Below are positions 32,063 to 40,548 of a DNA stretch of 64,000 bases, piece by piece. Under the pieces are notes generated by a model. The model was not told the DNA's origin and did not search any database. It was given only the letters and a program-made list of their open reading frames with translations. A program made the translations under genes and the position numbers. The stretch is taken from NCBI RefSeq assembly GCF_004804335.1, contig NZ_SRXY01000002.1, positions 11,306 to 75,305 of the forward strand. The letters run 5' to 3'. This DNA is from Pacificoceanicola onchidii (GTDB taxonomy: Bacteria > Pseudomonadota > Alphaproteobacteria > Rhodobacterales > Rhodobacteraceae). The stretch's first letter is position 1, and the number at the start of each line of letters is the position of its first letter.

Positions 32063-32732
32063 TCAACAGATCCTCGACCGTTTTGCCCTGTGCAACCCAT
32101 TCGCGGGTCTTCTCTTCGCGGTCTGCCTGCTCCTGGGCAAGGCGCACGGTCTCTTCGGCGATCTCCTGCGGGATCACGACAACGCCCATCAGGTCAGCGA
32201 CGATAAAATCGCCGGGATTGACGACCACGCCGCCACAAGCGATCGGCACGTTGATCGACAGTTCGTCTTTGCGTTCCGAGAACATCGTATGTGTACCGCG
32301 CGGGGTGATGGCGCGGGTCCAGATCGGCCAGTTGATGTCTTCCAGCTCATCCGTGTCGCGCCCTGTGCCATCGACAATCATGCCACGAATGCCACGGTTC
32401 TGGGCCAAGCCGCCCATCAGGCCACCACACACAGAAGTCTGCTGATCACCACCGGCGTCCACGACGATCACATCGCCGGGCTGCGCCATTTCCAGCGCCT
32501 TCAAAGGGTCGACCAGATCGCCCTTGGACAGTTGGACGGTCACCGCCTGCCCTGTGACCTTGGACCGGAACGCGGGCTTGATGGCGCTGTCCATCACGCC
32601 GGTGCGGTATTGCACATCGGCAAAGATGGCGGCGGCGGAATAGGCTTCCAGCACCTTGTCGAATTTCTTGAGCAACTCGGGCTTGCGCTCAAAGTCGTTA
32701 AAGACCCGTAGATCTGTGCTCACGTCTGGCAT
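32043..32732 (-). CDS. RraA-like aldolase/decarboxylase (HMG aldolase family)
   Basis: This is a 229-residue protein of the RraA fold. GGLMGGLAQNRGIRGMIVDG is followed by GRDTDEL, which keeps the Arg-Asp pair needed by the aldolase branch (true RraA regulators lack activity). GVVVIP near 188 is also typical. It may cleave a 4-hydroxy-2-oxo acid of the pathway to pyruvate, or decarboxylate oxaloacetate. The extra C-terminal helix (RLAQEQADREEKTREWV) is long. Role inferred from neighbours only. Confidence 0.85.
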   Translation of the reverse strand: MPDVSTDLRVFNDFERKPELLKKFDKVLEAYSAAAIFADVQYRTGVMDSAIKPAFRSKVTGQAVTVQLSKGDLVDPLKALEMAQPGDVIVVDAGGDQQTSVCGGLMGGLAQNRGIRGMIVDGTGRDTDELEDINWPIWTRAITPRGTHTMFSERKDELSINVPIACGGVVVNPGDFIVADLMGVVVIPQEIAEETVRLAQEQADREEKTREWVAQGKTVEDLLNEFGRI

Positions 32733-32744
32733 GGGTATCTCCTG

Positions 32745-33776
32745 TTATGCGGTTGTGACGGCCAATGCCTCGGCATTGACGGTGTAATCTGGTTTCTGTC
32801 CGGTCAGGACCTTGGCCACCTGCGTGGCTGCGGTGACACGCGCCGCGAGAATGGATTCCTCGGAGTAGTAGGCGGCGTGGGGTGTCACCAGAACGTTGGG
32901 CAGCGTGAAAAGCGGGTTATCGTCCGGTGTCCAATTGGCCCGTTTGGCGGGCTCTTCCTCGGGGTCATCAAGACCCGCGGCGGCCAGATGCCCTTTGGTC
33001 AGCGCACGAAAGAGCGCCTTGTTATCAACAGTCGGGCCGCGCCCGGTGTTCACAAGAATTGCCCCCGGCTTCATCGCAGCGAATTCAGCATCCGACAGAA
33101 AGTGATGCGTGTCCGGCGTCATGGGCGCCTGCATCAGGACGTAATCGGACCGTGCCAGCAATCCCGGTTTGTCCACCAACTCCACACCGATATTTTCGGC
33201 CACTTCGGCAGGGAGAAACGGGTCATAGGCAATGACTTTGACGCCAAAGGCCTGTGCCCGCGCGACGATGGCTTGCCCGATCTTGCCCAAGGACACCACG
33301 CCCATCGTGCGACCGCGCAGCCGATAGACCGGCTGACCGCTTTGCCACTGCCAGATACCGGCGTGGGTGGCACGGTCATAATCCGGAAGCTTGCGCGCAA
33401 GCGTCAGCCAAAGCGAAATGGCGTGGTCCGCGACTTCCTCGGTGCAATAGTTCTGCACGTTGGTCACAAGGATGCCTTTGTCCGTCGCTGTATCGACATC
33501 GACAATGTCCACCCCAACGCCGTACCGGGCGATCACCTCGCATTTCTGCATCCGCGTGATCGTGTCCCGGCCAATTTTGGCATATTGGTTCATCATCGCC
33601 GCGCAATGCGGTGCGACCTCAAACAGGTCTTCTTCACGCTTGGCCTGAAGTGCGATGACTTCCGCGCCGGCGGCTTCCAGAATTTCCGTCTCGACGCTGA
33701 CATCGCCAAAATCGTAGTCGGTGATCACGACTTTTGGCTTGTCGGTCCTGGGTGCGACGTTGGCGCGATCAGTCAT
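32745..33776 (-). CDS. D-isomer-specific 2-hydroxyacid dehydrogenase
   Basis: This 343-residue NAD-dependent enzyme interconverts 2-oxo and D-2-hydroxy acids. The Rossmann motif MGVVSLGKIGQAIVARA lies at about 160-176, IVNTGRGP-type region as LVNTGRGPTVD, then the catalytic Arg-Glu-His set ends in NVLVTPHAAYYSEE. Family members of this subgroup (C-terminal-binding-protein-like) act on diverse sugar acids. The ATG at 33776 overlaps the VOC gene by 8 bp. Confidence 0.92.
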   Translation of the reverse strand: MTDRANVAPRTDKPKVVITDYDFGDVSVETEILEAAGAEVIALQAKREEDLFEVAPHCAAMMNQYAKIGRDTITRMQKCEVIARYGVGVDIVDVDTATDKGILVTNVQNYCTEEVADHAISLWLTLARKLPDYDRATHAGIWQWQSGQPVYRLRGRTMGVVSLGKIGQAIVARAQAFGVKVIAYDPFLPAEVAENIGVELVDKPGLLARSDYVLMQAPMTPDTHHFLSDAEFAAMKPGAILVNTGRGPTVDNKALFRALTKGHLAAAGLDDPEEEPAKRANWTPDDNPLFTLPNVLVTPHAAYYSEESILAARVTAATQVAKVLTGQKPDYTVNAEALAVTTA

Positions 33777-34263
33777 AAGCGCCTGCCGAATAGGTCAGCT
33801 CGTAGGAGTGGCTATAAAGCTCGAAAATATTGCCAAACGGGTCTTCCATATAGACCATGCGGTATGGCTTTTCGCCGGGGTAATACTTGCGCACCTGTTG
33901 CATGCGCTGCTTCCCACCCAGCGCTTCGATGATCTTGATGCGCCCTTCCAGATCTTCGTCCTGAACACAGAAATGGAACAGGCCGCGGCGCCAGTATTCA
34001 AAGGGGCGTTCTTCTTCGATGGTCTTGGGGAATTCGAACAACTCGATGCCGACACCATCGCCCATGGACAGGTGCGCAATGCGGAAACTGCCCCAGCCGG
34101 TCCCAAAGACGTCATCACACATCTGACCGATGGCGCTTTCGTCATGCAGGATTTCGGTGGGTTCCATCAACACATAGAGATCGAACGCCTTGGAGTAGAA
34201 CTCGACAGCCTTTTCAAGGTCCGGAACCGTGATGCCGATGTGAGAGAATGTAAGTGCAACCAT
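33769..34263 (-). CDS. VOC-family (glyoxalase/dioxygenase fold) protein
   Basis: This is a 164-residue metalloprotein. Two beta-alpha-beta-beta-beta units are visible: FSHIGITVPDLEKAVEFYSKAF at the start and a second beginning GLFHFCVQDED, ending MEDPFGNIFELYSH. Candidate metal ligands are His8, Glu in GIELFEF, His in LFHFCV and Glu in FELYS. It could be an epimerase, lactoylglutathione lyase-like enzyme or a dioxygenase. With mgsA in the same operon, a methylglyoxal-detoxifying role is tempting but unproven. Confidence 0.87.
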   Translation of the reverse strand: MVALTFSHIGITVPDLEKAVEFYSKAFDLYVLMEPTEILHDESAIGQMCDDVFGTGWGSFRIAHLSMGDGVGIELFEFPKTIEEERPFEYWRRGLFHFCVQDEDLEGRIKIIEALGGKQRMQQVRKYYPGEKPYRMVYMEDPFGNIFELYSHSYELTYSAGAYD

Positions 34264-34284
34264 GGTTGGCTCCTTGCTTTAAAG

Positions 34285-35073
34285 TCAGAGAATGTTGCGA
34301 ACGATGCCGCCTTCGATCCGGTGTGCTGCGCCGTTGGACGCTGTGCTGGCGGAAATCGTGACGATCATGCGGGCGACTTCGTCGGGCTGGACGAAACGCT
34401 GGATGAGAGATGTGGGCTCATCGGATTTGAAGTAGTTGTCGACGATCGCGCCCAGCGGTTCGCCTTTTTGTTCGGCGAGCCCGTCAAAATAGGCTTCGAC
34501 CCCCTCGGTCCAAGTCGGACCCGGCAAGATCGAGTTGACGCGCACCTGTGTGCCCTTGGTCAGCTCCGCCATGCCCCGACTGAGACCTAACATGGCAGTT
34601 TTGGTCACCGAATAATGCACCATCTGGGGCAAAGGTTTGACCGCAGCTTCGCTGGCCATATTGATGATCGCCCCCTGCCCCCGTTTCAGCATGGCAGGCA
34701 GGAAAATCCGGCTCATCCGCACGGCGGACAAGACGTTGATGTTGAAATAATGCAGCCAATCGTCGTCTGTCAGATCTTCGAACGGTTTGACAGAGAAGAT
34801 GCCGACATTGTTCACAAGCACATCAACGTCGCCCTGCGCCTGTGCAAATTCTGCCAATGCGGTTGCATCCTCGGATTTGCTGAGATCGGCGGCAAAGCCT
34901 GTGACATCGCCAAACTGCGAAAGATCATCAACGCAGGCCGCAACTTCGGCCTTAGTCAGCCCGTGCACAATCAATCGCGCGCCTTCGTCGAGATAGGCTC
35001 TTGCCGTTGCCTTGCCGATGCCAGAGCCGGATCCCGTCACGAGGACAAGCTTGTTTTGCAATCCCAAATCCAT
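34285..35073 (-). CDS. SDR-family oxidoreductase
   Basis: This is a 262-residue dehydrogenase. TGSGSGIGKA (14-23), NNVGIF, the catalytic Ser in NMASEAA and YSVTK are present. The Asp in VIVHGLT-type position is absent, so cofactor preference is not clear. The C-terminus ends with GAAHRIEGGIVRNIL. It is the first enzyme gene after the ABC importer genes and could oxidise the imported sugar to a lactone for the SMP-30 protein. Confidence 0.92.
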   Translation of the reverse strand: MDLGLQNKLVLVTGSGSGIGKATARAYLDEGARLIVHGLTKAEVAACVDDLSQFGDVTGFAADLSKSEDATALAEFAQAQGDVDVLVNNVGIFSVKPFEDLTDDDWLHYFNINVLSAVRMSRIFLPAMLKRGQGAIINMASEAAVKPLPQMVHYSVTKTAMLGLSRGMAELTKGTQVRVNSILPGPTWTEGVEAYFDGLAEQKGEPLGAIVDNYFKSDEPTSLIQRFVQPDEVARMIVTISASTASNGAAHRIEGGIVRNIL

Positions 35074-35074
35074 C

Positions 35075-36076
35075 TCAGGCCTCCTTTTTCACTGCGGATG
35101 TCTTGCCGGGTGATGCACGCCCAAAAACGCGGGCCATCAGGGCCGAAACCTCGGCACGCCACATGTCGATACCGACGGCGAGCAGGATGATCAGACCCAG
35201 CACGATGTTCTGGACGGATGAGGGCGCGGCGTTGAGGTTAAGCCCGTTCTGGACAATCACGATGGTCATCGCCCCCATGAGCGTCGCAAGGATATTGCCG
35301 CGTCCGCCCGCAAGGCTCGCCCCACCCACAACGGCGGCGGCGATGGCCTGCAATTCCAGTGTCTGGCCATAGTTCGGCGAGCCGGAGTTCAGGCGCGCTG
35401 ACATCAGGATCGCGCCGACAGCGGTCATGAAACCGGCGATTACAAAGGTCGTCGTCTGCACCTTGCGCACGTTGATGCCTGTCAGGACGGCGGCAGCCGG
35501 GTTGCCGCCCACCGCGTATATCTCGCGCCCCAGTTTGGTGAAATTCATCGTGAACGCGGCCAGCGCATAGAAGAAGACGAGATAGAAAAACGGCAGCGGC
35601 ACGCCGAGCAATTTACCGTAGAAAATGGGTTCCAGCGCCGGATCGAGCGAGAAGATAGGCGAGCCATTGTTGAAGGTCAGCGCCAACCCGCGAAAGGCAA
35701 TCAGCGCGGCCAAGGTCGTGATGAAGGATGGGATGCGCCCATAGGCCGTGATCAGTCCGATCAGAAGCCCCAGCAAGCCGCCGGCAAACAGAATGAGCGG
35801 CAGCGCCAGCACCAGCGGAATGCCGATGAATTTCAGCATCTGCGCGAGGATCATGGTCAGCAAGGCCACCATCGACCCCGAGCTCAGATCAATGCCAGCG
35901 GCAAATATCACGATGGACGAACCAATGGCGATCAGCGCAACAATGCTGACTTGCAGCGACAGGTTCGAGAGGTTCCCCGGGTTCAGAAAGCGCTCTGTCG
36001 TCAGCGCGACGATCAAAGCAACGATAACCATGGCCGCAAAGGGCCCGATCAATTGCGTGTCAAAGATCCGCTTCAT
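35075..36076 (-). CDS. Sugar ABC transporter permease, ribose type
   Basis: This is a 333-residue inner-membrane protein with about nine helices. VIFAAGIDLSSGSMVALLTM is the family signature, and GGNPAAAVLTGI plus AAAVVGGASLAGGRGN near the end are the ATPase-coupling region. It overlaps the ATPase gene as ATGA. The two membrane copies in the complex would be homodimeric, as only one permease gene exists. Confidence 0.94.
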   Translation of the reverse strand: MKRIFDTQLIGPFAAMVIVALIVALTTERFLNPGNLSNLSLQVSIVALIAIGSSIVIFAAGIDLSSGSMVALLTMILAQMLKFIGIPLVLALPLILFAGGLLGLLIGLITAYGRIPSFITTLAALIAFRGLALTFNNGSPIFSLDPALEPIFYGKLLGVPLPFFYLVFFYALAAFTMNFTKLGREIYAVGGNPAAAVLTGINVRKVQTTTFVIAGFMTAVGAILMSARLNSGSPNYGQTLELQAIAAAVVGGASLAGGRGNILATLMGAMTIVIVQNGLNLNAAPSSVQNIVLGLIILLAVGIDMWRAEVSALMARVFGRASPGKTSAVKKEA

Positions 36077-37596
36077 GCGAAAACCTCCGTGGGTTCGGTT
36101 TGGTGAGCCTCGGCAGAGGCACGCACTAGGTCGTTGTGGGTCAGATTAGCGGCATCAACGGTGCGCTTGATTGCGCCGTGCTGAACGATTGCGATCCGGT
36201 CGCTCATCGCCAGCAATTCGTCATGATCCGAGCTGATCAGAATGATGGATTTGCCCGCGCGCGTCAGTTTGTTGATCAGCCGGTACACGGCGATCTTGGC
36301 GCCGATATCGATCCCCTGGGTCGGTTCATCGAGGATCAGTATGTCCGAATCCGAGAACAGCCAACGCGCAATGACGATCTTTTGCTGGTTGCCGCCAGAG
36401 AGGAAATTGACAGTCTTTTCCTCGGCTTGCGATGAAATCTCCAAATCGCGGATCAGATCATGCGTTGCCTGTTCTTCGGTCCTCAGATTGAGCACACCAA
36501 ATCGGGCCAATCCGCCAAGGCCAGCCGCCGTTATGTTGCCGCTGGCACGGAAGTTGAAGAACAAGCCATCGAATTTGCGGTTCTCAGGCACCAGCGCCAA
36601 CCCGGCACGGATCGCGTCGATCTCGCGGCGGAAACGGACGGGTTTTCCCCTGAGCGTCAATTGCCCGGCGGTCAGCTCATCGGTGCCAAACAGGGCGCGT
36701 GCAATCTCGGTCCGCCCGCTGCCCAACACGCCGCCAAGCCCCAGAACTTCGCCTTGATGCAGGGTCAGAGACGCATCTATCACGCCTGCGTTGGTCGCCA
36801 GACCGCTCGCCTCAAGCACTGCGTCTTCGGTGGCGTTGCGCTCTTTTGGATAATGCTCGCCGATGTCTTCGCCAACCATGGCGCTGACAATCTCGCCAAC
36901 GTTGATTTCGGTTTCGCCGCTGGCGCGCACAACGCGCCCATTGCGCAGGATCGTGACCTCGTCAACGATCCTCTCCACCTCATCCAGCCTGTGCGACACG
37001 TAAAGAATGGCCGTGCCGCGGCTGCGCATGTTGCGCAAAAGCTGGTGCAGACGTTCGATCTCGTCCTCACCCAAAGCCGCTGTTGGCTCATCCAGGATGA
37101 TCATGCGGGCATCCATGGCGATGGCTTTGGCAATCTCGACAAGCTGTTGTTCGCCAACAGAAAGCGTGCCCGTGATGGCGTCGGGTGACACATCCACGTC
37201 CATTTCCGCCAGAACCCGCGCCGTGTCGCGGTGCACCTTGTTCCAGTCAATCACGCCGAGCCGGGACCGGGGCATGTTGCCCAGAAAGATATTCTCGCCA
37301 ACGGACAGGGTCGGAACGATGGAGAACTCCTGAAAGACGGTGGCAATCCCGAAGTCCCGTGCCGCCTGCGGATCATTGATCGTGACTGGTGTGCCATTGT
37401 GCAAAATCTGGCCGCTGTCGGGCTGTTGTACGCCAGAAAGCGTTTTGATCATCGTGGATTTGCCACAGCCGTTTTCACCAAGCAGTCCGTGAATGGATCC
37501 GGGCATAAGCTTGATACAGACTTTGTCGTTCGCCAGAACGCCAGGATAAGCCTTGCTGATGTCGACAAATTCCCAAAGGGGTGCTGCGCGGGTCAT
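36073..37596 (-). CDS. Sugar ABC transporter ATP-binding protein, ribose/xylose type
   Basis: This is a 507-residue double ATPase. The first domain has Walker A GENGCGKSTM and signature LSVGEQQLVEIA with Walker B MIILDEPTAAL. The second has the usual degenerate Walker A (GVLGSGRTEIARAL) and signature LSGGNQQKIVIARW with ILILDEPTQGID. It pairs with the downstream permease (ATGA overlap) and the binding protein upstream. An 86-bp gap before it carries weak hairpin potential. Confidence 0.95.
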   Translation of the reverse strand: MTRAAPLWEFVDISKAYPGVLANDKVCIKLMPGSIHGLLGENGCGKSTMIKTLSGVQQPDSGQILHNGTPVTINDPQAARDFGIATVFQEFSIVPTLSVGENIFLGNMPRSRLGVIDWNKVHRDTARVLAEMDVDVSPDAITGTLSVGEQQLVEIAKAIAMDARMIILDEPTAALGEDEIERLHQLLRNMRSRGTAILYVSHRLDEVERIVDEVTILRNGRVVRASGETEINVGEIVSAMVGEDIGEHYPKERNATEDAVLEASGLATNAGVIDASLTLHQGEVLGLGGVLGSGRTEIARALFGTDELTAGQLTLRGKPVRFRREIDAIRAGLALVPENRKFDGLFFNFRASGNITAAGLGGLARFGVLNLRTEEQATHDLIRDLEISSQAEEKTVNFLSGGNQQKIVIARWLFSDSDILILDEPTQGIDIGAKIAVYRLINKLTRAGKSIILISSDHDELLAMSDRIAIVQHGAIKRTVDAANLTHNDLVRASAEAHQTEPTEVFA

Positions 37597-37682
37597 GGCG
37601 GTTGCCTCGGTTAGAGTACGAAATCAAATGCATCGCGCCCCCGGCAGCACACAAAGGCGCCACCGGGAAGCAGGGAGAAAGC

Positions 37683-38717
37683 TCAGTACTCTTTGGACGG
37701 CTGCGGGAAGAGCTTTTCAGGCTCTTGCAGAACGCTGATGGCACCCTCTTTGTCTTCGATGGATGTGGGCGTTTCGATCCAACCACCGGGATAGGACCCG
37801 TTCAGGGCATCAATGGTGGCGTGCATCGCGGCCTTTCCCATCAGGAACGGCGAGGTGTTCACGGTGGCGGTGATGTTGCCCGCTGCGATTTCTTCAAGAC
37901 CGGAGGTGTCGCCGTCATTGCCCAACAGAACAATGTCGCGACGGCCCAACGCCTTGGCAGCAAAGGACGCGCCAATGATCATGTAGTCATTGGCCGCAAA
38001 GATCATGTCGAGATCAGGGTTGGACTGCAGAATATCCATACCAGCAGTGTTGCCGCCTTCGACGTTCCATTTGCCGTCGATCGACACAACCACTTCAAAG
38101 TTCTCGTTGCCGTCGATGCCATCAAGGAACCCACCAACACGTTCGGTCGAATGATAGCCGGGCTGGCCTTCGATCACGCCAACCTTTACCGGCGCGTCGC
38201 CATAATTCTCGATGGCCCAATCCGCGATCTTATGGGTTCCGTTGCGCTGCGAGTATCCGACAACACCATGGATCGGCGTCGGAAAATTCGGGATGTCCGA
38301 ATTGATCATCAGCACGGCCATACCCTTGTCGACCGCCTGTTTCAAAAGCGGCGCGGCGGCAAACTCATCATGGGTGCCAAAGATGATGGCATCGACGTTC
38401 TGGGTCAGCACGTCCTGGATCATGCCCATCTGGCCGTTGATGTCGGCGCCTGATTGTGGCGCAAGCATAAAGACGTCAACACCGGCTTCCGCGGCGACCG
38501 CTTTGATGCCTTCGCCGATAGCGATGTAGTAGTTGAATTCGGTCGCGGGTGGCATGTAGGCGACGCGGAAGGTCTCGTTCTTGGGCGCAATTGCGTCAAT
38601 CGGGGCCTGTGCACCCTCCTGAAGCGGAACCGGGGTCGGATAGGTTTCGGCAACTGCGGCGGTCGCCAGAGCGGCAAAACCTGCGGCAATTGTCGTATTC
38701 ATTAGGGCTTTCAACAT
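37683..38717 (-). CDS. Sugar ABC transporter substrate-binding protein
   Basis: This is a 344-residue periplasmic protein of the ribose/autoinducer-2 type. A signal peptide (MLKALMNTTIAAGFAALA, cut near AVA-E) is present. Family marks include FRVAYMPPATEFNYYIAIGEG, TQNVDAIIFGTHDEF, and NPDLDMIFAANDYMIIGA. GGAGGAGAAAACC precedes the ATG. Substrate not identifiable from sequence. The operon content suggests a hexose or hexonolactone. Confidence 0.93.
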   Translation of the reverse strand: MLKALMNTTIAAGFAALATAAVAETYPTPVPLQEGAQAPIDAIAPKNETFRVAYMPPATEFNYYIAIGEGIKAVAAEAGVDVFMLAPQSGADINGQMGMIQDVLTQNVDAIIFGTHDEFAAAPLLKQAVDKGMAVLMINSDIPNFPTPIHGVVGYSQRNGTHKIADWAIENYGDAPVKVGVIEGQPGYHSTERVGGFLDGIDGNENFEVVVSIDGKWNVEGGNTAGMDILQSNPDLDMIFAANDYMIIGASFAAKALGRRDIVLLGNDGDTSGLEEIAAGNITATVNTSPFLMGKAAMHATIDALNGSYPGGWIETPTSIEDKEGAISVLQEPEKLFPQPSKEY

Positions 38718-38743
38718 GGTTTTCTCCTCCAGAAAGTCGTTGA

Positions 38744-39613
38744 TTATCCGTTGAATGGCGTGTCGATCACGCCGCGTATTCCGGGTTTGGCGGCGAACAG
38801 TCCGCCTGATGTCGGCTCTTGTGCCAAAGCCGTCTCATCGCTCATCAAACGCGATGTGGTGATGAACAGCGTATCGAGATCGGGGCCGCCGAATGCGCAA
38901 CAAGTGGGCTTCCAGACGGGTACATCTATGACGCGGTCTATGGTTCCGTCGGGGGCCACGCGCACCACGCGATGCCCCTCCCATTCGGCATTCCAAACGC
39001 CGCCGTCGGCATCAACGCAGGACCCGTCGGGCAATCCGGGCTCGCCCCTGAACCCGGCATGCACGCGCCGGTTGGCGACCATTCCGGTCTTGGTGTCGTA
39101 GTCATAAGCCACGATTTCCCGGTCCGGGGTGTCGGAAAAAAACATTGTGCGGCCGTCGGGCGAAAAGCAGGTGGAGTTAGCGCAGGACACACCCTTGATC
39201 AGGGTTCGGACAGAGAGATCTGTGTCGATGCAAATGACGGACGAACTGGCAGCGCCGGTCACTTCGTTCATGCCGCCAACAATCAGCCTGCCCTGACGAT
39301 CAGTGCGGCCATCGTTCAACCGTGTCTCGGGATTGTCGTCTTCGAAACGCGCAACGAGCGTTTCCGACTTGGAGTCCGGATCGTGCAGAACAACCCGATC
39401 GGCATAGGCGATGATCAACCCGCCAGTGGCGCGCGGCGCAAAGCAGCAGACCCGCTCTTCCATCTTTTGACAATGGCTCTGTTTCGCTGCCGGGTCATAG
39501 GACCAAAGCGCGCGACCTTCGATGTCGGTCCACCAAACACGCCCGTCTCCCGGGTTCCAGTAGATCCCTTCGCCGTGTTCGTTTTTGCAATCGAGAACGA
39601 GCTCTGCACGCAT
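38744..39613 (-). CDS. SMP-30/gluconolactonase-family lactonase
   Basis: This is a 289-residue six-bladed propeller enzyme that opens sugar lactones. The first metal Glu lies in NEHGEGIYWNP (about 15-18), Asn in ETRLNDGRTDRQGR (about 99), Asn in CANSTCFSPDGRTMFFSDT (about 146), and Asp in LPDGSCVDADGGVWNA (about 196). This full set supports an active lactonase. It is the first gene of the 13-gene leftward run. The start lies 33 bp from an operator pair for the GntR regulators. Confidence 0.94.
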   Translation of the reverse strand: MRAELVLDCKNEHGEGIYWNPGDGRVWWTDIEGRALWSYDPAAKQSHCQKMEERVCCFAPRATGGLIIAYADRVVLHDPDSKSETLVARFEDDNPETRLNDGRTDRQGRLIVGGMNEVTGAASSSVICIDTDLSVRTLIKGVSCANSTCFSPDGRTMFFSDTPDREIVAYDYDTKTGMVANRRVHAGFRGEPGLPDGSCVDADGGVWNAEWEGHRVVRVAPDGTIDRVIDVPVWKPTCCAFGGPDLDTLFITTSRLMSDETALAQEPTSGGLFAAKPGIRGVIDTPFNG

Positions 39614-39645
39614 GTCGATCCACTCCTCCCAGGTTGCATCTGGTA

Positions 39646-39686
39646 TCTGATATTCCAGCTTGCGTTAGCTGGTGTATCAGATATCG
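39646..39686. promoter_or_regulatory. Two GntR-type operators between divergent genes
   Basis: ATCTGATATTCCAG (39646-39659) and GTATCAGATATC (39675-39686, reverse complement GATATCTGATAC) match the ATCTGATAT half-site seen at 24756 and 40508. They lie between the SMP-30 operon and the gntR gene, so one regulator probably controls both directions. Confidence 0.7.
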
Positions 39687-39723
39687 TCATCCTTGCAACA
39701 CTTTTTTTTGGGAGACCCGATTT

Positions 39724-40395
39724 ATGGCGCTGGAACGACCGAAGTCTCTTCGAGAACTCGCCCTTGAGCATTTGAGAAATAGTATCGTCGACGGTTCGCT
39801 TAAGATGGGCCAAGTGCTGTCAGAGCGGAAAATCTCCGAAGAACTGGGTGTTTCAAAGTCACCGGTTCGCGAGGCCCTTGCCCAATTGCGCGACGAAGGA
39901 TTGGTCAGCATTGAACCGCAAAAAGGCGCGCGGGTGTTTACGCTGTCTGATTCGGAAGTGACGCAAATCTGCGATTTCAGGCAGGCCATCGAAACGGCCG
40001 CTTTCGAGCTGGCGCTTTCCAGAGATTCGGACGGGCTCGCCTCCAATATGTCTCGCGTGGTGGAAGACATGGAGCGCGCGCGCGCGCGCGGCGACGAAAA
40101 AGAGTACCTGGCGCTGGATACGACCTTTCATCATCTGATCTTTCAGCATGCGGGCAATGATTACCTGACTGCCAGCTACACGCGTTATGTCGGCAAGATC
40201 GCCGCCCTGCGCACACATTTGGCCAAGCTGCCGCAACACACGAATCTCTCATTTGAAGAACACCAGAAAATCGCCGCTGCCGTCCGGCGCGGTGACATGA
40301 CCGAGATCAGAAACCTTCTTATCGAACACATTGATCGCACCCGGCAGGCCTATAAAAGCGCGTCAATTGTGTTGGAAGGCATGGACGCGCCTTAA
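39724..40395 (+). CDS. GntR-family regulator, FCD type
   Basis: This is a 223-residue regulator from the ATG at 39724 (MALERPKSL), with GGGAGA nine bases upstream. The winged helix (LRNSIVDGSLKMGQ, KISEELGVSKSPVREALAQL) is followed by an FCD domain with metal-site residues in LDTTFHHLIF and FEEHQKIA. It is a close paralogue of the 24008 regulator. An open frame to 39634 is noncoding and crosses the operators. A run of GCGCGCGCGCGC at about 40077 codes RARARG. Confidence 0.94.
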   Translation: MALERPKSLRELALEHLRNSIVDGSLKMGQVLSERKISEELGVSKSPVREALAQLRDEGLVSIEPQKGARVFTLSDSEVTQICDFRQAIETAAFELALSRDSDGLASNMSRVVEDMERARARGDEKEYLALDTTFHHLIFQHAGNDYLTASYTRYVGKIAALRTHLAKLPQHTNLSFEEHQKIAAAVRRGDMTEIRNLLIEHIDRTRQAYKSASIVLEGMDAP

Positions 40396-40426
40396 TTCAA
40401 TCCTCTGAAATCAAACAACAGTTTCC

Positions 40427-40454
40427 AAGGGCGGCCCAATATCGGGTCGCCCTT
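40427..40454 (+). terminator. Hairpin after the gntR gene
   Basis: AAGGGCGGCCC (40427-40437) pairs with GGGTCGCCCTT (40444-40454), an 11-bp stem with one G-T pair and a 6-nt loop. There is no T run. It separates gntR from the next operon. Confidence 0.55.
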
Positions 40455-40502
40455 CTGCATTGCACGGGCGCGACCCTGTTCTGCGGTTCCCCTCAATACT
40501 AA

Positions 40503-40523
40503 TTGACATCTGATATTTCAGAT
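40503..40523 (+). promoter_or_regulatory. Promoter -35 with overlapping GntR operator
   Basis: TTGACA (40503-40508) is followed directly by ATCTGATATTTCAGAT (40508-40523). Binding there would block the promoter of the second ABC operon. No strong -10 is seen at 17 bp. Confidence 0.72.
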
Positions 40524-40548
40524 GCCACCTAGGCGATGGGAGGAAGAC

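Noticed and set aside
40073-40092. GC dinucleotide run in gntR as a phase-variation tract
   Set aside because: It is short, lies in a frame coding RARARG in an otherwise intact protein, and is a common result of Arg-Ala codons in GC-rich DNA.
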